Translations under genes and position numbers: made by a program | Shown: positions 6,978 through 15,362 of the stretch, piece by piece | How the letters are laid out: each line of letters begins with the position of its first letter | Numbering within the stretch: position 1 is the first letter of the stretch | Source: Pseudomonas sp. A34-9 | Lineage (GTDB): Bacteria; Pseudomonadota; Gammaproteobacteria; Pseudomonadales; Pseudomonadaceae | Length of the DNA stretch: 64,000 bases | Assembly: GCF_029543085.1 (NCBI RefSeq) | Contig: NZ_CP119967.1 | Coordinates: 3,126,501-3,190,500, forward strand | Direction of reading: 5' to 3' | The notes under the pieces: model-generated | Databases searched by the model: none | Seen by the model: the letters and a program-made list of their open reading frames with translations, nothing else | What the model was told of the DNA's origin: nothing

Positions 6978-7463
6978 TTATTCCTGCAGGGCAGTACCGA
7001 CTTTGTCCGACGCCGACCAGATGCGATAACGCACCTCGACATCCGACGGCGCATACACCACGACCGGCAACTTGCTGTTGTAACGCAGCATGAAGCCGTC
7101 ACCGACGACCGGCACGAACGCGCGTTTCTTCTGGCTGCCGGGCGGGCAGGCCATCATCGTACTCATTGGCCCGATGACTTTTTCCAGGCGATAGAACGGA
7201 TAACCCCAGCCCTCAAGATTCTTTTCATCGAGAACACCGCCCAAACGCTGACGATTGCAGTCCACTTCAAGGGTTTTGCCGGCAAGAATTTCTACCTGGA
7301 AGTTCTCTTCTTGCGCTTGCTTGGGCAAGTGAATGACCTGGCGGGTGAACCCGGCTTCAGCCTTCGGGTATGGCGCGACGTCTTCAAGCTTGGCGGCGTG
7401 GGCGAGGGTGGACAGGCTGGCGATGATCAGCCCGGTGGTCGCGTAAACGCGGAAAGAACCCAT
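6978..7463 (-). CDS. eco: Ecotin, periplasmic serine protease inhibitor
   Basis: A 161-residue precursor with a signal peptide ending AHA (about residue 23). The mature part matches ecotin closely: [44 protein letters not shown], the reactive loop STMMACP with the P1 Met, and [22 protein letters not shown]. Ecotin dimers inhibit trypsin-fold proteases in the periplasm and protect the cell against host or competitor proteases, for example neutrophil elastase. The ATG at 7463 is preceded by GGAGG. The two Cys of the reactive-loop disulfide are present. It is encoded just upstream of the NIPSNAP gene on the same strand, with no clear functional link. Confidence 0.95.
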   Translation of the reverse strand: MGSFRVYATTGLIIASLSTLAHAAKLEDVAPYPKAEAGFTRQVIHLPKQAQEENFQVEILAGKTLEVDCNRQRLGGVLDEKNLEGWGYPFYRLEKVIGPMSTMMACPPGSQKKRAFVPVVGDGFMLRYNSKLPVVVYAPSDVEVRYRIWSASDKVGTALQE

Positions 7464-7830
7464 GGAAGCCTCCGTGCGGGTGTAGGGTAGATAACGGGCA
7501 TTCTTACCGTCATGGGCCGTGATTGCAAACCAGCGTCGAGTTGCAAATTGCAGTGCCGGCAGGGGCGATTCTTGCAATTTGCAAGTAGCCAAATACTGGC
7601 ACCGCCGCCAAGTGCTTGATTCCATGAGGGTGAAAATGAACAGATGAAAGGCACGCTTTATGCGTCTTTTCAGTGCGGCGTACCGGACTTGGGCGCCTAC
7701 ACTCCAATGGGCATTTCGCAGTACCACCGCTTGTCGCACCAGGGAAACAGCGGGGACACACCCGTGCAGGGGCAGCAACGGTCAGCGTGAATACTTGATT
7801 GGCATCTCACAGTAAGGAGAGGGTTTCGCC
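7464..7830. other. Intergenic region with a perfect 12-base inverted repeat
   Basis: No gene was seen here. It holds TTGCAAATTGCA (7541-7552) and its exact reverse complement TGCAATTTGCAA (7573-7584), separated by 20 bases, with a related GATTGCAAAC at 7521-7530. This divergent promoter region serves ecotin (minus) and the DUF1652 gene (plus). The repeat may be an operator, but no regulator is known to me for it. Confidence 0.55.
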
Positions 7831-8100
7831 ATGTTTCTGTCTGCCTTGGAACTACGCAATATCATTGAAAGCAGTTTTCTGCCGAAACGCTGCCAGTGCA
7901 CGCTGTCGCCGGACTTGTCGATGACCGTCAAGGTATTCGGCGATCACCAGACCGATCAGGTGGATCTGCTGGTCAGTGGTATCGACGCCAGCCACCTCAA
8001 TGGCTGTCGTGAAATCAACGAACTGATCGCCGGGCTGCGATCGGATCTGAACAAGCAAACTGTGCAACATCACTACAGCCCGCGCTCCAGAGCCGTTTAA
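7831..8100 (+). CDS. DUF1652-family small protein
   Basis: An 89-residue protein starting MFLSALELRNIIESSFLP, the recognisable beginning of the Pseudomonas DUF1652 family. TAAGGAGAG precedes the ATG. It has no signal peptide or membrane helix and is predicted to be a small soluble cytoplasmic protein with an alternating strand/helix pattern (MTVKVFGDHQTDQVDLLVSGID, then a helix). The function of the family is not known to me. It overlaps the convergent membrane protein gene by 4 bases at the stop codons. Confidence 0.85.
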   Translation: MFLSALELRNIIESSFLPKRCQCTLSPDLSMTVKVFGDHQTDQVDLLVSGIDASHLNGCREINELIAGLRSDLNKQTVQHHYSPRSRAV

Positions 8101-8495
8101 CGCACCGTTTCACCCAGTTCGACCGTCACGCGCCGGGCCTGCACAAAACCAAGGCCCAGCGCGAACTCGACCAGCACCGCCAGCAAAATCCCGGGGCCGG
8201 CATGACCGTTCAGCCATTCCGCAAACCCCAGCACCGCCAAACCAAAACAACCGACGATAAACCCGTTGCTCAGCGCATTGCGCCCCAGCGACGGCGGTGC
8301 GTTGCGCACCAGATAAAACATCACTCCCAACGCCGCAAACAGCACCGCACTGCGCCGCGCGACAAATCCTGCTGCGTCGGAATACTCGATGCTCCAGATC
8401 GCCAGCAGCCTCTCCGGGAAAACGCCCCAAGCCAGCGCCAACAAGAAACATAACGAACAAGTGAAGCCCGACAACGTGCGAAACGACAACTGCAT
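8097..8495 (-). CDS. Small integral membrane protein of unknown function
   Basis: A 132-residue protein with four predicted membrane helices (about residues 10-30, 48-65, 78-95 and 103-122) and a short Val/Glu-rich cytoplasmic tail ending ELGETVR. The first loop reads PERLLAIWSIEYSDAAGFVARRSAVLFAALG, reminiscent of DUF4345-like four-helix proteins. The start at 8495 is preferred to the longer upstream start because the longer N-terminus is a low-complexity Arg/Glu stretch with no membrane character. It stands alone and no role can be inferred. Confidence 0.78.
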   Translation of the reverse strand: MQLSFRTLSGFTCSLCFLLALAWGVFPERLLAIWSIEYSDAAGFVARRSAVLFAALGVMFYLVRNAPPSLGRNALSNGFIVGCFGLAVLGFAEWLNGHAGPGILLAVLVEFALGLGFVQARRVTVELGETVR

Positions 8496-8584
8496 GGCGA
8501 ATCCTTGCGGCAGTGAGGAGGGCTCCGAGCATAACCGCCGAAACTCCTCACGCCTACCGCAAACCCGCAAATCAGACGTTTCTG

Positions 8585-8854
8585 TCAGTTCTGGAAGTTG
8601 CACGCGTCAGACAATTTCCGATAGCTGATCTCCTCGGGCTTACCGGTGTTGTCGATGTACTTCATGTCGGCCGTAACCACCTTGCAGGTTTGCGTTGGCG
8701 GCTCGGTCAACGACACCACTTTGGCCACATGCAGCGGCATGCCGTACTCATACGGCACGGCTTTTGAAGTGGCGGAAGTGTCATTGGCCTGGGCCAGCCC
8801 TGCAAACGCGGCGGAGGCGAGGGCGGCGGTGAGCAATAAAGGACGAATGTTCAT
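8585..8854 (-). CDS. DUF2790-family periplasmic protein
   Basis: An 89-residue precursor with a signal peptide ending AQA (about residue 23). The mature protein has the family hallmarks VPYEYGMPLHVAKVVSLTEPP, a Cys in TCKVV, MKYIDNTGKPEEISYRKLSDAC and the terminal Phe-Gln-Asn. Pseudomonas genomes encode many paralogues of this small secreted family, often metal- or stress-responsive, but no biochemical role is known to me. The two Cys probably form a disulfide. The ATG is set by the signal peptide; upstream extensions read into low-quality sequence. Confidence 0.88.
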   Translation of the reverse strand: MNIRPLLLTAALASAAFAGLAQANDTSATSKAVPYEYGMPLHVAKVVSLTEPPTQTCKVVTADMKYIDNTGKPEEISYRKLSDACNFQN

Positions 8855-8982
8855 GAAAAGACTCCCGTGTGGCGTTTCTAGAGTTCGGCGTGATGCACCC
8901 GAACCTGCCGCACTGGGCAACAGCCAAAACGGCTGAGGGCGTGCGGTTCAGTAGAGTTTTTGACCACGGCGTTAAGGGATGG

Positions 8983-9306
8983 TTAACCGAGCTGAACGCC
9001 GGCTGTCAGGGAGCGGGGTGGTTTTCTTTGAAAGGTTTGGCGAATTCCTACAAAGGCTGGTGCCTTGTCTGCTATCGGCGGCTGGAGCGGGGCGGTTATT
9101 GTCGGTTGCCGCTGCAAAATCAGTGGTTCGGGTTTGGTCACCTGAGAATAATCGATTGCATATGTGCCATCATTTGCACCGCGGAGTTCTTTGACCGTGA
9201 AGTGCACAGCTGTGGTGGCCGTGTGCAGGACGCCTTCGGGCGAGCTGAGTTGATTGTTCTCGGTTGACCAAGCCTGTACACGGTCCGCCTCCCACCGTTT
9301 GGTCAC
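8983..9306 (-). pseudogene. Possible remnant of a larger protein gene
   Basis: The minus strand stays open for about 125 codons (from near 9355 to 8983) with protein-like composition (KRWEADRVQAWSTENNQL, TTAVHFTVKELRGANDGTYAIDY) but no convincing start, ribosome-binding site or complete domain. It looks like a fragment of a beta-rich surface or secreted protein. The surrounding ~490 bases (8855-9345) hold nothing else I can support. It could equally be a chance open frame. Confidence 0.3.
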
Positions 9307-9345
9307 GGTGTCGGCGGTTACTTTTGAAACAATCGAGTAATCAAT

Positions 9346-9642
9346 ATGCCAATAATCAAACTGCTACAAAACCGCTATCTCCCCCTCAGCAGCAACGTCA
9401 CCGAAACCCCGACACTGCTCATCGACACCCAAGCCAACCCGAAAGACATCCTCGAAGCCGCCGTCCAGCGCATCCGCGCCGCCGCCGACCTGCTCGAAAC
9501 CCTGCATTGCCTGTGCTTCAAGCACGCCGACGTGCAGGACATTCCACACATCACCCATGCGCTTTACCTGCTGACGCAGGATGGCAATGATTTGCTGCAG
9601 GTGGCGCAGCAGCAGATGTTGAGTTGGAAGGCGCCGGTTTGA
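9346..9642 (+). CDS. Small Pseudomonas protein (DUF3077/DUF6124-like)
   Basis: A 98-residue protein with a variable N-terminus and a helical C-terminal half (ILEAAVQRIRAAADLLETLHCLCF and the following ALYLLTQDGNDLLQVAQQQML). The layout of a helix pair ending in a LLxxAxxxL motif resembles small DUF3077/DUF6124-type proteins abundant in Pseudomonas; that assignment is tentative. The ATG lacks a strong ribosome-binding site. No signal peptide or membrane helix. It lies at the border of the AT-rich T6SS island. Confidence 0.6.
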   Translation: MPIIKLLQNRYLPLSSNVTETPTLLIDTQANPKDILEAAVQRIRAAADLLETLHCLCFKHADVQDIPHITHALYLLTQDGNDLLQVAQQQMLSWKAPV

Positions 9643-9654
9643 TGGGCTAGTGAA

Positions 9655-9707
9655 AACGGGAGTAGGACGGCGTTGGGGCAAACTCCGAGCTATCTACTCC
9701 TCCCGTT
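9655..9707. terminator. Inverted repeat, possible bidirectional terminator
   Basis: AACGGGAGTAG (9655-9665) pairs with CTACTCCTCCCGTT (9694-9707) apart from a 3-base bulge. It begins 13 bases after the small gene at 9346 and ends next to the decayed Sel1 gene, so it could stop transcription from either side. The flanking T/A tracts are short. Confidence 0.4.
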
Positions 9708-10057
9708 TGTATGATTCTTGCGCCACTGTTTTTGAGTAAAATAGATCTTGCTCTATACGTCCTAACTGAATCATTGCATATAGGTTGTTTTGGTTCGCAG
9801 ACACTTCGTACCATTTTCTGGCAATTGCGTTCATATAGTGATTTTTTTGTTCGAAGAGCTTCGCCTAAATAATACTGAGCTTCAGGATCGCCAGCCTCTG
9901 CAGCAATTGTTAAAAAGGAGATGGCTGAAGTGGCCTTGTACTGGTTTTAAAGTGCAATGCCTTTGTTTTTAGCGATTTTCTGCTGTGCATCCAGTTGGGC
10001 TTCCCCGTAAGAAGGAAGTGATGTCATGAGTAGCAGAAAAATGGCCAAATACTTCAT
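9708..10057 (-). pseudogene. Decayed third Sel1-repeat gene (5' part only)
   Basis: Read on the minus strand from ATG 10057, this is a diverged copy of the two downstream-island Sel1 genes: signal peptide (MKYLAIFLLLMTSLPS), then GIAL, an in-frame TAA (9947-9949) where paralogues have Tyr, then NQYKATSA, IAAEAGDPEAQYYLGEALR. A 7-base A run (T run at 9842-9848 on the plus strand) shifts the frame; after correction ARKWYE and LYAMIQLGR continue. Similarity is lost near 9710, about a third of the way into the gene, so the rest is deleted. It is the last of three tandem copies behind the T6SS effector gene. Confidence 0.85.
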
Positions 10058-10108
10058 GGGTTCTATCAGCTTAACTTGTCAGAAAGAGGGTAATGATAAA
10101 TTTAGTTT

Positions 10109-11071
10109 TTAGCGACTTAATTTGTCTGGGTAGAAGGAAAGTGGGGCGTGAGTAGCCTTCCATTCTTTCGCAAGTTTTTTGCCTTCTGAAACTTGTTCAG
10201 CTGTCATCTTCGCTTCAATTTTTGGTAGCTTACTCTCCACTCTTTCTTGTAAACCCCCACCGCCGTCTAACTCCTTCAAGGTGTAAACGAGCGCATAACC
10301 TTTAACGACATCGAATGGAAATCCATACGTGTCTGGCTCATGAGCAAGATCAGAGCCGTAACTATAAACCGTTGTGGCGTAACTTGCTAAAGCTGCTTGC
10401 TCATTCCATTGACGGAACCCTTCAATATCACCTTTTTCATAAAGAAGGGCTCCGTATTCCATCATGGAAGGCGGGTACCCACCCTCAGCTGAAGCTTTGA
10501 ATAGTTTTTCGACAACTTCTGAGCGTTTCCATGGAAGGAAAAAACCGTCCCCCTGATGGTAGCTTTTAGCTAACAAATACTGTGAAATTTGGTGATTTTT
10601 TGCAGCTGCTTTTTCTAGCCAATTCTTATCAAGTGTTAATTCATACATTATGTACATGGCTTCTGCATTTCCATCTTCAGCTTTAGGCTGAGCGATACTA
10701 GATGCTTGATTCAACCAGTCTGATGGCTTCTTTTCTGTGGCGGGGCAATCTTCTGATAATTTACACAAATCATTTTTTACTCGTCCAAGCTGGATCATTG
10801 CATAAAGATCCCCTTGGGTAGCTGCCTTTTCATACCATTTTTTAGCTTCAGGATTCATATAGCTATTTTTTTGTCGCAATGACTCAGCTAGATAATATTG
10901 TGCCTCATGGTCTCCAGCCTCTGCCGCTATTCTCAGTAGTGGAGTTGCAGAAACTGCTTTGAATTGATTGTAAAGAATTATGCCGCGAGATTTCATTGCA
11001 AGTTCGGCGTCAGTCAGCGCCAGCGCGGCAGAGGAAATGACTAGCAAAAATCCTGCGATAGGAAGTTTCAT
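10109..11071 (-). CDS. Exported Sel1-repeat protein, probable T6SS immunity protein (copy 2)
   Basis: A 320-residue protein with a signal peptide (MKLPIAGFLLVISSAALA) and several Sel1/TPR-like repeats: AEAGDHEAQYYLAESLRQ, AATQGDLYAMIQLG, AEDGNAEAMYIMYEL, AAKNHQISQYLLAKSYHQGDG, SAEGGYPPSMMEYGALLYEKGD. The C-terminus ends SFYPDKLSR. The layout resembles the Sel1-type immunity proteins (Tli5-like) next to P. aeruginosa Tle5 phospholipase effectors. The ATG 11071 is preferred; a TTG at 11080 overlaps the preceding stop (11077-11079). It is the second of three tandem copies downstream of the large effector gene and is AT-rich relative to the flanks. Confidence 0.87.
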   Translation of the reverse strand: MKLPIAGFLLVISSAALALTDAELAMKSRGIILYNQFKAVSATPLLRIAAEAGDHEAQYYLAESLRQKNSYMNPEAKKWYEKAATQGDLYAMIQLGRVKNDLCKLSEDCPATEKKPSDWLNQASSIAQPKAEDGNAEAMYIMYELTLDKNWLEKAAAKNHQISQYLLAKSYHQGDGFFLPWKRSEVVEKLFKASAEGGYPPSMMEYGALLYEKGDIEGFRQWNEQAALASYATTVYSYGSDLAHEPDTYGFPFDVVKGYALVYTLKELDGGGGLQERVESKLPKIEAKMTAEQVSEGKKLAKEWKATHAPLSFYPDKLSR

Positions 11072-11076
11072 CTTAA

Positions 11077-12051
11077 TCAACGGCTAAGTTTGTCAGGAAA
11101 AAATGACAGCGGAGGGTGAGAAAGTGCCCACTTTTTAGAGAGGTCGTTTGCTTCTGAAATTTGTGAGCTTGTCAATTTTGCAGCAATAATTGGAAGTTTG
11201 TATTCAACGTTAACCTTCATTCCTCCTCCACCATCCAAGATGCGGAGTGAGGATATGAGCGAGTATGCTTTCACAGGGTCGTAGGGGAAGCCGAAAGTAT
11301 CAGGCTCGTGAGCAAGATACGACCCGAAGTTGTAAACAGATTCAGCATTACCTACTAGGGCAGCTTGCTCATTCCAATAACGAAAGCCGTCAAGATCACC
11401 CTTTTCATAAAGCAGAGCTGCGTATTCCATCATCGATTTAGGATTTCCATTTTCGGAAGATAGCTTGAACCACTTTTCTATTTCTTCAGAGCGCTTCCAC
11501 GGTAAGAAAAAACCTTCACCCTGTTTGTAGCCAATTGCGATCCAATATTGTGCTTGCGCATCCCCTGCAAGTGCGGCTTTTTGCAGCCATGACTCATCAA
11601 GGGTGATCTCATACATCAGGTACATTGCTTCCGCATTGCCGAGTTTAGATTTTTCCTGCGCTATTTTTTTTGCTTGATTCAACCACTCAATCGGTTTTTT
11701 TTGAGGCGTCGGGCAGTCTTGAGTGATATCGCAGATGTCATTTTCACTACGGCCCAATTGTATCATTGCATATAGATCACCCTGTTTTGCTGACGCTTCA
11801 TACCACTTTCTTGCCTCCGGATTCATGAAGTGGTTTTTTTTTCTCAATGCTTCAGCTAGAAAATATTGCGCTTCATGATCTCCAGCATCGGAAGCTTTCT
11901 GCAAAAAAGGAGTCGCGGATTCAAATTTAAGTTGGTTGTAAAGAATAATGCCTTGGCTTTTTGATTGTGCGTCCTCTACATTTAGCTCTGCTTGTGCTGC
12001 ATAGATTTTTGAAAAGGAAAGTATAATAAATAAAAGCACTCGTACATGCAT
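11077..12051 (-). CDS. Exported Sel1-repeat protein, probable T6SS immunity protein (copy 1)
   Basis: A 324-residue protein with a signal peptide (MHVRVLLFIILSFSKIYAAQA) followed by Sel1-like repeats: SDAGDHEAQYFLAEALRK, AKQGDLYAMIQLG, GNAEAMYLMYEITLDESW, AALAGDAQAQYWIAIGYKQGEG, SENGNPKSMMEYAALLYEKGD. It closely resembles the next gene along its whole length, including the HEPDTFGFPYDPVKAYSL segment and the ending FFPDKLSR, so the pair arose by duplication. Position directly after the effector gene (21-base gap), export to the periplasm and repeat architecture make an immunity role the best inference. It may be translationally coupled to copy 2. Confidence 0.87.
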   Translation of the reverse strand: MHVRVLLFIILSFSKIYAAQAELNVEDAQSKSQGIILYNQLKFESATPFLQKASDAGDHEAQYFLAEALRKKNHFMNPEARKWYEASAKQGDLYAMIQLGRSENDICDITQDCPTPQKKPIEWLNQAKKIAQEKSKLGNAEAMYLMYEITLDESWLQKAALAGDAQAQYWIAIGYKQGEGFFLPWKRSEEIEKWFKLSSENGNPKSMMEYAALLYEKGDLDGFRYWNEQAALVGNAESVYNFGSYLAHEPDTFGFPYDPVKAYSLISSLRILDGGGGMKVNVEYKLPIIAAKLTSSQISEANDLSKKWALSHPPLSFFPDKLSR

Positions 12052-12072
12052 TTTTTTGTACTCATGAGGATT

Positions 12073-15000
12073 TTAAATGTTGGGGTTGATATACTTTGCA
12101 ACTCCCGAAGGGATATAGGTTCTTCCTGAGTATTGGCTGCGCTGACAATATGAGTCACGTTTGGCGCCTAGAAGTTTAACGTGGTTTTTATAGCGATTAC
12201 GCATCTCTTCTCCAGATACTGCTTTGAGGCGAAGCACTGGCTCGCTCATGAAGTTGTCAAGAGCCAAACGGCTTTCGCAATATTTTTGGTCCGCATTTGC
12301 TGGTTTTAGACCAAATTTATTCATGCACATACAAATTTCTTCAAATTGACTCTGTGCTTTTTCAATGGAACCTTGTTTTTCTGCATTGCTAACGATCCAG
12401 CCTAATATGCATTCGACTGCGCGTTGCTGAAGAAGGTAGGCTTCGTCTTCAGTGTATTTACGTTCTTTTTTATCCAGGCTTCCTGAAGAGTCTGAAACCT
12501 TAACGTTGAAGTCGCTTGGCGGACTAATAAGCGTCATCAATAGCGGTCCAAGCGCACCAGGTATCGCGTTTACACACCACTCTTCTAGTTCGGCTTGTCT
12601 GTCATAAGACATAATAGTGTCAGCTATCGCACCGCCCTTACCCGTTGCAGTCAAGCTTTCATAGAGCGTCATTACCGCATCAGCACCCATGAGATAAATC
12701 ATACGGATATCAAAGCCACCAATGGCCAGAGTATTTAATTTCGAAAGGTACGCGTAGGTTTCATTTTCGATAACAAAGTACGGGTTCTGTTTGTTTTTAT
12801 AGAGTTCTCTACGGAACATGTTAAGCAATTCAGTGACTGCGTCGTAACCCACTTCGAACTTGAAGGAGCCTCCAACTCCGGGGCCGGCTATCAATGCGGC
12901 CTTGAGCACCAGAATCAGGCGGCCCTCGTGCAGGGAAATACTGGCTTCAGCCCTCGCACCGAGACCGGCTGCGGCATTGAGTTCCACGGTCAAACGCGCA
13001 AGGCTAAACCATTCGCTGGATTTCATTCCGGCGGCTTTTCCAGCAACAGGCGCTTTGGTTAGCAAGGCTACTTCGGAGGGTGGAGCCCAGTTAAGCGCTC
13101 CGGTGACCATGATCCCGGTTTGCAGGCCTGCGAACAGATTGAATGCGGCTTTTGCGCCATCCTGTATCTGTAGCGTTTCAGGAGCTCTTTTAATTTGGCC
13201 ACTTTTTTCAGTTCTCGCGTAGCTGCGCTTATCGGGGTTGCGCACAACTGGTTCCGGAGGCGCTAAATGGAAGCCAGCGTTGCTGACATCCAATGCAATT
13301 TCCGAAGAAAGCAGCAACGATGCTCCGGCGTAGCCCCAAGCCTTCGCGCCTAGATAGAGCGAAAAACGTCCGAGGTTCATCTTTTGCTGTATGTCTTCGG
13401 CATTTCGGTAGGTGATGACGATGTCTTTAGCGCTGGCACGGTCTGGCAAGTCGACTTTAAACAGTTCGACCTCCCCTCTGGCAAGATCAACGGCAAAAGT
13501 GGCCTTAGCCGAGGCTTGGAACCCTTCGGCCAGTGTCCAGTCTGGCCCCTCTACTTTTGTCGACGAATGGATGGTCTCCGTGGTGGAGGGCATAAGGCAA
13601 CGAACCAACTGGGCCTGCGGTGTGATGTCGAAAATGCGGAAGGTCTTGCGGACGTTGTCCTTAAACAACACCTGCTGCAATCGGTCTCCCCATTCTTTAC
13701 GCGTACCAGCGTTCTCCAGCGCAGTGACCTTGTACTTTTTGCTTTCAAGATAGGCGTTGAATTTTTCGATTTCGAACCAGCCTTCGGAGGAGAACCAATC
13801 GCTTTCCTGATCCTTGATTCTTAAAGCGCCTTCGTCTTTCAGCCACTGTCCGAACAAGCTCAGCTCAGTGTCGGTCGTTGCTTTTCCATCGCTATTGCCC
13901 GGACGCTTCGCCAGATCTTTGACCTTAGCGCCTACTTTCTTCCAGTCATCTTTAACGGTCTGTTTGAGTCGTGGCAGCGAATACATGCTGAGATAGGTCA
14001 GCGGTTTTTTCAGGCTGTCCGCCATGCTCATCTCGGCCAGCGGGAAGCCGTTCTTGATCAAGCGCTCTTCAGGTCTTGCCTGAAATTGTTCTGGCTCCCA
14101 CAACAGATGACGGCGAACAGTCGCCGTTTCCACATTGTTTTCAGCCTGGAGCCGTAGTGTTTCTTTTGATGCTTGCAGCCGATCCCAGGCGGTACGCTCA
14201 TTGGTGACAAGGTTGGTGGGCGCCTTGGCTTGTCGTCCACTTGCCTCAATCCAGCCTTTGTATTTGGTACTGAGGCGTTCATTGACCTCTTTTTGCTCTT
14301 TCTCTAGTGCCAGATACTGCTTGAACAAGTCGACGCCACCTTCGACTGCTCCACCCTCAGGAATCAATGCAAACTCGGGCAAGGCGATGCCGTACTGGGC
14401 AACATCGGTGATGGCATCCAGATAAGCGTTATAGGTCGCTTTCCTTTCCTTGCGTTTGATTTCCTGATCACGCACATACGTACACAGCATCAACTGATTA
14501 TTGGTGCCGCACATCGCAATATCGTCTATTCGCTTTTTGTCCTGAGCGAGCATCGGGGCGAGTTCTGCCGACGTTAACGTAGTGAGATCCTTGTCTTCTA
14601 ACAGCGCTTCTCGTGCCTTCAGATACTTTTGAACGGCTTCACGAGCGGCGATGGCTTTCGGCGCAAATAGGCTTCCGCTTTCGTACGCATAGCCTTTTTC
14701 CGTCGCGGCGGCAATGGCTGTACGCTTGAGTTTTTTCCATTCACTGTGCATGCCGTGCACGCGAGTAGCGTCGTCACGGGCGGACATCATTTCGTTTCTT
14801 TTGATCTGATCCTGTTCGAGGCGCGTGAGGGGCGTTGCGGGTGCTTCTGCTTCTGGTGCTGCGGCTTTCCTGCTCTGTTGCGCTTCAAGCAGCGCCGCGT
14901 CCAGATTACTTATGTTTGGATGTTGAGCTTCGATCTCCAGCATCCGGGATTTCTCTTCACCCTCAAGAAAGTTTGCCAGCTTGGGTTCGAGGAAATACTC

Positions 15001-15330
15001 GAGGAGACCGGATTCGTAGAGCCCTTTTTTGCGCTCTTCGGGTGATTTGGCAGAGCTGACTTTTTGTTCCAGATCGCTGGAAGCTTCTTTCAGTGCCGAG
15101 TTGGTTCGCTCCGGGAGCAACCAGAATGATTCATTCTCAGTGTCGTAAATGGCGCTGCCATAAACGGTGGAGCAGGGCGTTTTCACTTTGTCGTGATCGC
15201 CAGGCGTGTCTTCCGGCGCTTCGGGCTGTTCACCGATATCCCGAGGTGGTTTTGCACAAGTTTCATCGGCAACTACTGGTGTTGCAGATGCCGACTCGGT
15301 GTTAGGTGCTGCGCTGGTGTTCTGTTCCAT
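12073..15330 (-). CDS. Large T6SS-associated effector of unknown activity
   Basis: A 1085-residue protein encoded 32 bases after a DUF4123 adaptor gene. The N-terminus is polar and low-complexity (residues 1-60), followed by a region starting TVYGSAIYDTENESFWLLPE and long charged helical stretches to about residue 400, as expected for coiled coils. Around residues 650-835 are Gly/Ala-rich amphipathic segments (LGAKAWGYAGASLLL, GLGARAEASISLHEGRL, AALIAGPGVGG) that I have seen in large VasX-like Pseudomonas effectors; helices near 880 and 925 are hydrophobic. No HKD, GxSxG or zinc motif was found. A membrane-active toxin is one possibility. ATG 15330 follows GGAAG; ATG 15345 is an alternative. 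Confidence 0.8.
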   Translation of the reverse strand: MEQNTSAAPNTESASATPVVADETCAKPPRDIGEQPEAPEDTPGDHDKVKTPCSTVYGSAIYDTENESFWLLPERTNSALKEASSDLEQKVSSAKSPEERKKGLYESGLLEYFLEPKLANFLEGEEKSRMLEIEAQHPNISNLDAALLEAQQSRKAAAPEAEAPATPLTRLEQDQIKRNEMMSARDDATRVHGMHSEWKKLKRTAIAAATEKGYAYESGSLFAPKAIAAREAVQKYLKAREALLEDKDLTTLTSAELAPMLAQDKKRIDDIAMCGTNNQLMLCTYVRDQEIKRKERKATYNAYLDAITDVAQYGIALPEFALIPEGGAVEGGVDLFKQYLALEKEQKEVNERLSTKYKGWIEASGRQAKAPTNLVTNERTAWDRLQASKETLRLQAENNVETATVRRHLLWEPEQFQARPEERLIKNGFPLAEMSMADSLKKPLTYLSMYSLPRLKQTVKDDWKKVGAKVKDLAKRPGNSDGKATTDTELSLFGQWLKDEGALRIKDQESDWFSSEGWFEIEKFNAYLESKKYKVTALENAGTRKEWGDRLQQVLFKDNVRKTFRIFDITPQAQLVRCLMPSTTETIHSSTKVEGPDWTLAEGFQASAKATFAVDLARGEVELFKVDLPDRASAKDIVITYRNAEDIQQKMNLGRFSLYLGAKAWGYAGASLLLSSEIALDVSNAGFHLAPPEPVVRNPDKRSYARTEKSGQIKRAPETLQIQDGAKAAFNLFAGLQTGIMVTGALNWAPPSEVALLTKAPVAGKAAGMKSSEWFSLARLTVELNAAAGLGARAEASISLHEGRLILVLKAALIAGPGVGGSFKFEVGYDAVTELLNMFRRELYKNKQNPYFVIENETYAYLSKLNTLAIGGFDIRMIYLMGADAVMTLYESLTATGKGGAIADTIMSYDRQAELEEWCVNAIPGALGPLLMTLISPPSDFNVKVSDSSGSLDKKERKYTEDEAYLLQQRAVECILGWIVSNAEKQGSIEKAQSQFEEICMCMNKFGLKPANADQKYCESRLALDNFMSEPVLRLKAVSGEEMRNRYKNHVKLLGAKRDSYCQRSQYSGRTYIPSGVAKYINPNI

Positions 15331-15362
15331 TTTGCTTCCATTCATTCTTTACGGACGGGTCA

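Noticed and set aside
12073..15330. Phospholipase D (Tle5) activity for the effector, suggested by Tli5-like immunity genes
   Set aside because: No HxKxxxxD motif, GxSxG or other lipase signature was found in the protein.
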